This document shows positions 46,033-47,618 of a DNA stretch of 47,618 nt, piece after piece. The DNA lies in the NCBI GenBank assembly GCA_005880695.1, contig VBGR01000059.1, positions 1-47,618 on the forward strand, read 5' to 3'. Position 1 is the stretch's first letter. Each line of letters opens with the position of its first letter. Below the pieces are notes generated by a model. That model worked only from the letters and a program-made list of their open reading frames with translations, had not been told where the DNA came from and did no database searches. Source of the DNA: Chloroflexota bacterium. Lineage in GTDB: Bacteria > Chloroflexota > Dormibacteria > Dormibacterales > Dormibacteraceae. Position numbers and translations under genes: made by a program.

Positions 46033-46241
46033 GCGCCAAGCAATTCGATACCGGCGAACGCTCGGAGCGCCGCCGTGCGCTCGTCGAGTTGAACCTCGTC
46101 GGTGACGCCAAGTCTTTCTCTCTGATTGATCAGGCGAGGACACGCTCGAGCCTTCTGCGCCGAGGCTGCGGTCTCACTCTCTTCTCGCTACTCGCCGGCC
46201 CCGCTTTACTTGCCTTGGTGATCTGGTCGAACCTCCGCTAG
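46029..46241 (+). CDS. Minimal PilN-like single-helix protein
   Basis: This 70-residue protein is coupled to PilM by ATGA, in the operon position of pilN. It has a polar cytosolic part containing VELNLVGDAKSFSLIDQARTR, comparable with the conserved INLLP-type PilM-binding segment of PilN, then one membrane helix (LTLFSLLAGPALLALVIWSNL) and stops. The periplasmic ferredoxin-like domain of PilN is missing, and no PilO or PilP follows. It may be a pared-down PilM anchor. Confidence 0.6.
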   Translation: MSAKQFDTGERSERRRALVELNLVGDAKSFSLIDQARTRSSLLRRGCGLTLFSLLAGPALLALVIWSNLR

Positions 46242-46417
46242 GGCTCTCCGATTTCGCACTCCTCTGAATAGGGACCAGCGCCCATGACTTGGGCCATTTC
46301 CTCTATTTAGATTTGATCTCCAAGTTCCCACACTGAAGCTCGGTCGAACCGAAATCAGATTCCGCCATGTCGTTCGGATGCGAACGGCTTGAGACTCGAT
46401 CGGGTAAGGAGCCGTAT

Positions 46418-46828
46418 ATGCAGGGATTCTATGGATGGCTGAACAAGAATCTGCGAGGCCGCAAGGGCCAGCAGGGGTTCACGTTGATCGAGCTTCTCGT
46501 GGTGGTCACCATCCTTGGCATCCTTGCCGCAATCGTGACCCTGAGCCTGGTCGGTTTGACCACGAACGCCAACGTTCAAGCCTGTAACGCGGAGTACAAG
46601 ACCGTGCAGGCCGCGCTTGACGCCTACATGGCCAACAACAACCTCGACACGATAGCGGCCGGAAGCAACACGAACGACATGACTACACCGGTAGCCCTGT
46701 TTAACCCGAACCCTTCGGGCACCAGCCCCAACTACACGCGCAACGGCACCACCCAGTTCAAATACGACTGGGACGCGCACGGAAAGATCATCAATATCCA
46801 TGGCCCTAGCGGATGCGTCATTAAATAG
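46418..46828 (+). CDS. pilA: Major type IV pilin PilA
   Basis: This 136-residue prepilin has a basic leader (KNLRGRKGQQG) and the classical cleavage motif G-FTLIELLVVVTILGILAAIV with Glu5. The globular domain has two cysteines (QACNAEY and near the end SGCVIK) likely forming the D-region disulfide. AAGGA precedes ATG 46418; an upstream ATG at 46367 is in frame but adds an unlikely 17 residues. It has its own 176-bp upstream region with a T/A-rich stretch around 46300 and is followed by a strong terminator, as expected for the abundant subunit. Confidence 0.92.
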   Translation: MQGFYGWLNKNLRGRKGQQGFTLIELLVVVTILGILAAIVTLSLVGLTTNANVQACNAEYKTVQAALDAYMANNNLDTIAAGSNTNDMTTPVALFNPNPSGTSPNYTRNGTTQFKYDWDAHGKIINIHGPSGCVIK

Positions 46829-46855
46829 CCGCCGCTGAACACGGCTGGGAGGGGG

Positions 46856-46893
46856 AGGCGCCGCGGCCATCGCGGCGCCTTCTCTTGTTCTCT
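46856..46893 (+). terminator. Intrinsic terminator after pilA
   Basis: AGGCGCCGCG (46856-46865), loop GCCAT and CGCGGCGCCT (46871-46880) form a perfect 10-bp stem, followed by the T-rich TCTCTTGTTCTCT. Confidence 0.8.
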
Positions 46894-46913
46894 ACAGTGA
46901 CGACCGCAACGAC

Positions 46914-47300
46914 ATGCAGACCGTGGTCCCATTCGTGATCGCCTATCTGATCCTGGTCGGGCTCTTCCTGGGCAGTTTCATCAACCTGGCCGCGGACCGC
47001 ATCCCGAGAGGCGAGTCGGTTGTGCGCCCTGCCTCGCACTGCCGCACCTGCGGTCGTCGGCTCAACTGGGTCGATCTGCTTCCGGTGGCGGGCTACCTCA
47101 TCCGCGGTGGGCGCTGCGCCAGCTGTAGAACACCAATAGGGTTGGCCGCGCCTGTAATTGAGGCGACCTCAGGGCTACTCCTCGCCATCCCGTTGGTCTG
47201 GCTGGGTCTGCTCTGGGGCGCGCTGGCCGGCATCGCCCTGGTTGCGCTCTGGGGGGCCGCTGTCGTCGCTTACGCGGTCCGGCGGGGAGTCAGCGCGTAA
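46914..47300 (+). CDS. Prepilin peptidase N-terminal domain only (PilD-like, no protease domain)
   Basis: This 128-residue protein matches the N-terminal DiS_P_DiS half of type IV prepilin peptidases: LFLGSFINLAADRIPRGESVV, two Cys pairs in CRTCGRRL and CASCRTPI, DLLPVAGYL and APVIEATSGLLLAI. After one more helix pair it ends with VRRGVSA. The C-terminal membrane-aspartyl-protease half with its two catalytic Asp residues (D and GxGD motifs) is absent. It may be a truncated pseudoenzyme, a split peptidase whose other half is elsewhere, or a stand-alone domain. The frame ends 11 bp into the convergent pilT. Confidence 0.82.
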   Translation: MQTVVPFVIAYLILVGLFLGSFINLAADRIPRGESVVRPASHCRTCGRRLNWVDLLPVAGYLIRGGRCASCRTPIGLAAPVIEATSGLLLAIPLVWLGLLWGALAGIALVALWGAAVVAYAVRRGVSA

Positions 47301-47618
47301 GGCCTTCGGGTTCGGTCGCAGCGACGCGAATCTCGGTCGGATGGAGCGAGCGGCTGATGGCGTCCGGCTCACTCACCACGCCTGCCCGAAGGAGGTGGCT
47401 AAGAGAACGCTCCAGCGTCTGTGAGCCCTCCCGCAGTCCTGTCTGGAGGATGCTGCGGAGCTGGTCGGTCCGGCCCTCTTTGATCATCGACCGCACCGCG
47501 ACATTGGCGACCAGCACCTCGAATGCGGCGACCCGGCCGCCACCGACTGCCGGAATGAGCTGTTGGTAGATGACCGCGATAAGAGAGCTCGAAAGCTGAA
47601 TCCGGATCTGCTGTTGCT
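47290..47618 (-). CDS. pilT: Pilus retraction ATPase PilT, C-terminal part (5' partial)
   Basis: The minus-strand frame is open to the window edge. It encodes the C-terminal region of a PilT-family ATPase: VIYQQLIPAVGGGRVAAFEVLVANVAVRSMIKEGRTDQLRS, then LQTGLREGSQTLERSLSHLLRAGVVS, the conserved post-His-box segment followed by the AIRNLIRE-like helix. PilT hydrolyses ATP to depolymerise pili. The Walker motifs lie outside the window. It points toward the pilus operon and is transcribed separately. Confidence 0.9.
   Translation of the reverse strand, partial: QQQIRIQLSSSLIAVIYQQLIPAVGGGRVAAFEVLVANVAVRSMIKEGRTDQLRSILQTGLREGSQTLERSLSHLLRAGVVSEPDAISRSLHPTEIRVAATEPEGLTR

Noticed and set aside
1-47618. 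CRISPR arrays, insertion sequences, integrases, attachment sites or prophage genes
   Set aside because: I saw no regularly spaced repeats, transposase or integrase motifs, or long terminal inverted repeats anywhere in the window. The tRNA genes have no adjacent integrase.

Overview
The window is high-GC (estimated by eye at roughly 65%) chromosomal DNA, densely packed and with no phage, transposon or CRISPR signature. Gene content points to a monoderm Terrabacteria-type lineage: a two-gene Ku/LigD-polymerase module, a rhodanese/DUF4395/thioredoxin operon, a PPi-type phosphofructokinase, TadE/TadG-like proteins, type IV pili, and many apparently leaderless genes with a TANNNT box 6-8 nt before the start codon. 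My best guess is Candidatus Dormiibacterota or another Chloroflexota/Actinomycetota relative. That is inference from style; no rRNA is present.

Region 1 (2-10884, + strand) is a tightly coupled cell-surface glycan/sorting cluster. It holds a secreted protein with a PEP-CTERM-like tail (fused in frame to a glycosyltransferase tail), its exosortase/archaeosortase-family transpeptidase, an 1144-residue GT4-flippase-GT4 fusion, a GT-C type membrane glycosyltransferase, a SAM methyltransferase and a 949-residue membrane protein. Convergent to it lie a nucleotide-sugar epimerase and phosphofructokinase (10867-12881). The latter is divergent from a DUF72 gene across only 18 bp, which carry a symmetric -10 box.

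Region 2 (14210-17626) has two TadE-like proteins and a large TadG-like protein. Region 3 (17725-19967) is Ku plus a stand-alone LigD polymerase domain and a small HIT-like protein. Region 4 (20038-25143) is housekeeping: membrane proteins, GreA, a CDF metal exporter, an M24 peptidase and a DapF homologue in which both catalytic cysteines are serine. Region 5 (25255-27142) is a sulfurtransferase operon preceded by a terminator-like leader hairpin. Region 6 (27335-33853) has an ABC solute-binding lipoprotein, GNAT, aldose epimerase, SRPBCC protein, ABC-2 exporter, Hpt, and a phosphoesterase coupled to an Nmad3-like protein. tRNA-Trp and tRNA-Ile follow.

Region 7 (34128-39458) contains a secreted LVIVD beta-propeller protein and a regulatory island: three LuxR/NarL-type regulators and one soluble histidine kinase. 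The kinase operon has a palindrome-flanked promoter and a leader that folds into a three-way junction starting where transcription should start. The third regulator has a pseudo-receiver with Glu in place of the phospho-Asp. Region 8 (39561 to the end) is a type IV pilus locus: PilB, PilC (apparently starting at AUC), two minor pilins, a pilin-like beta-propeller fusion, PilM, a minimal PilN-like protein, PilA, a prepilin peptidase lacking its protease half, and a convergent PilT running off the window.

Translational coupling through NTGA overlaps (ATGA, GTGA, TTGA and CTGA) recurs throughout. Some starts given here were chosen on that basis and differ from the longest open frame.
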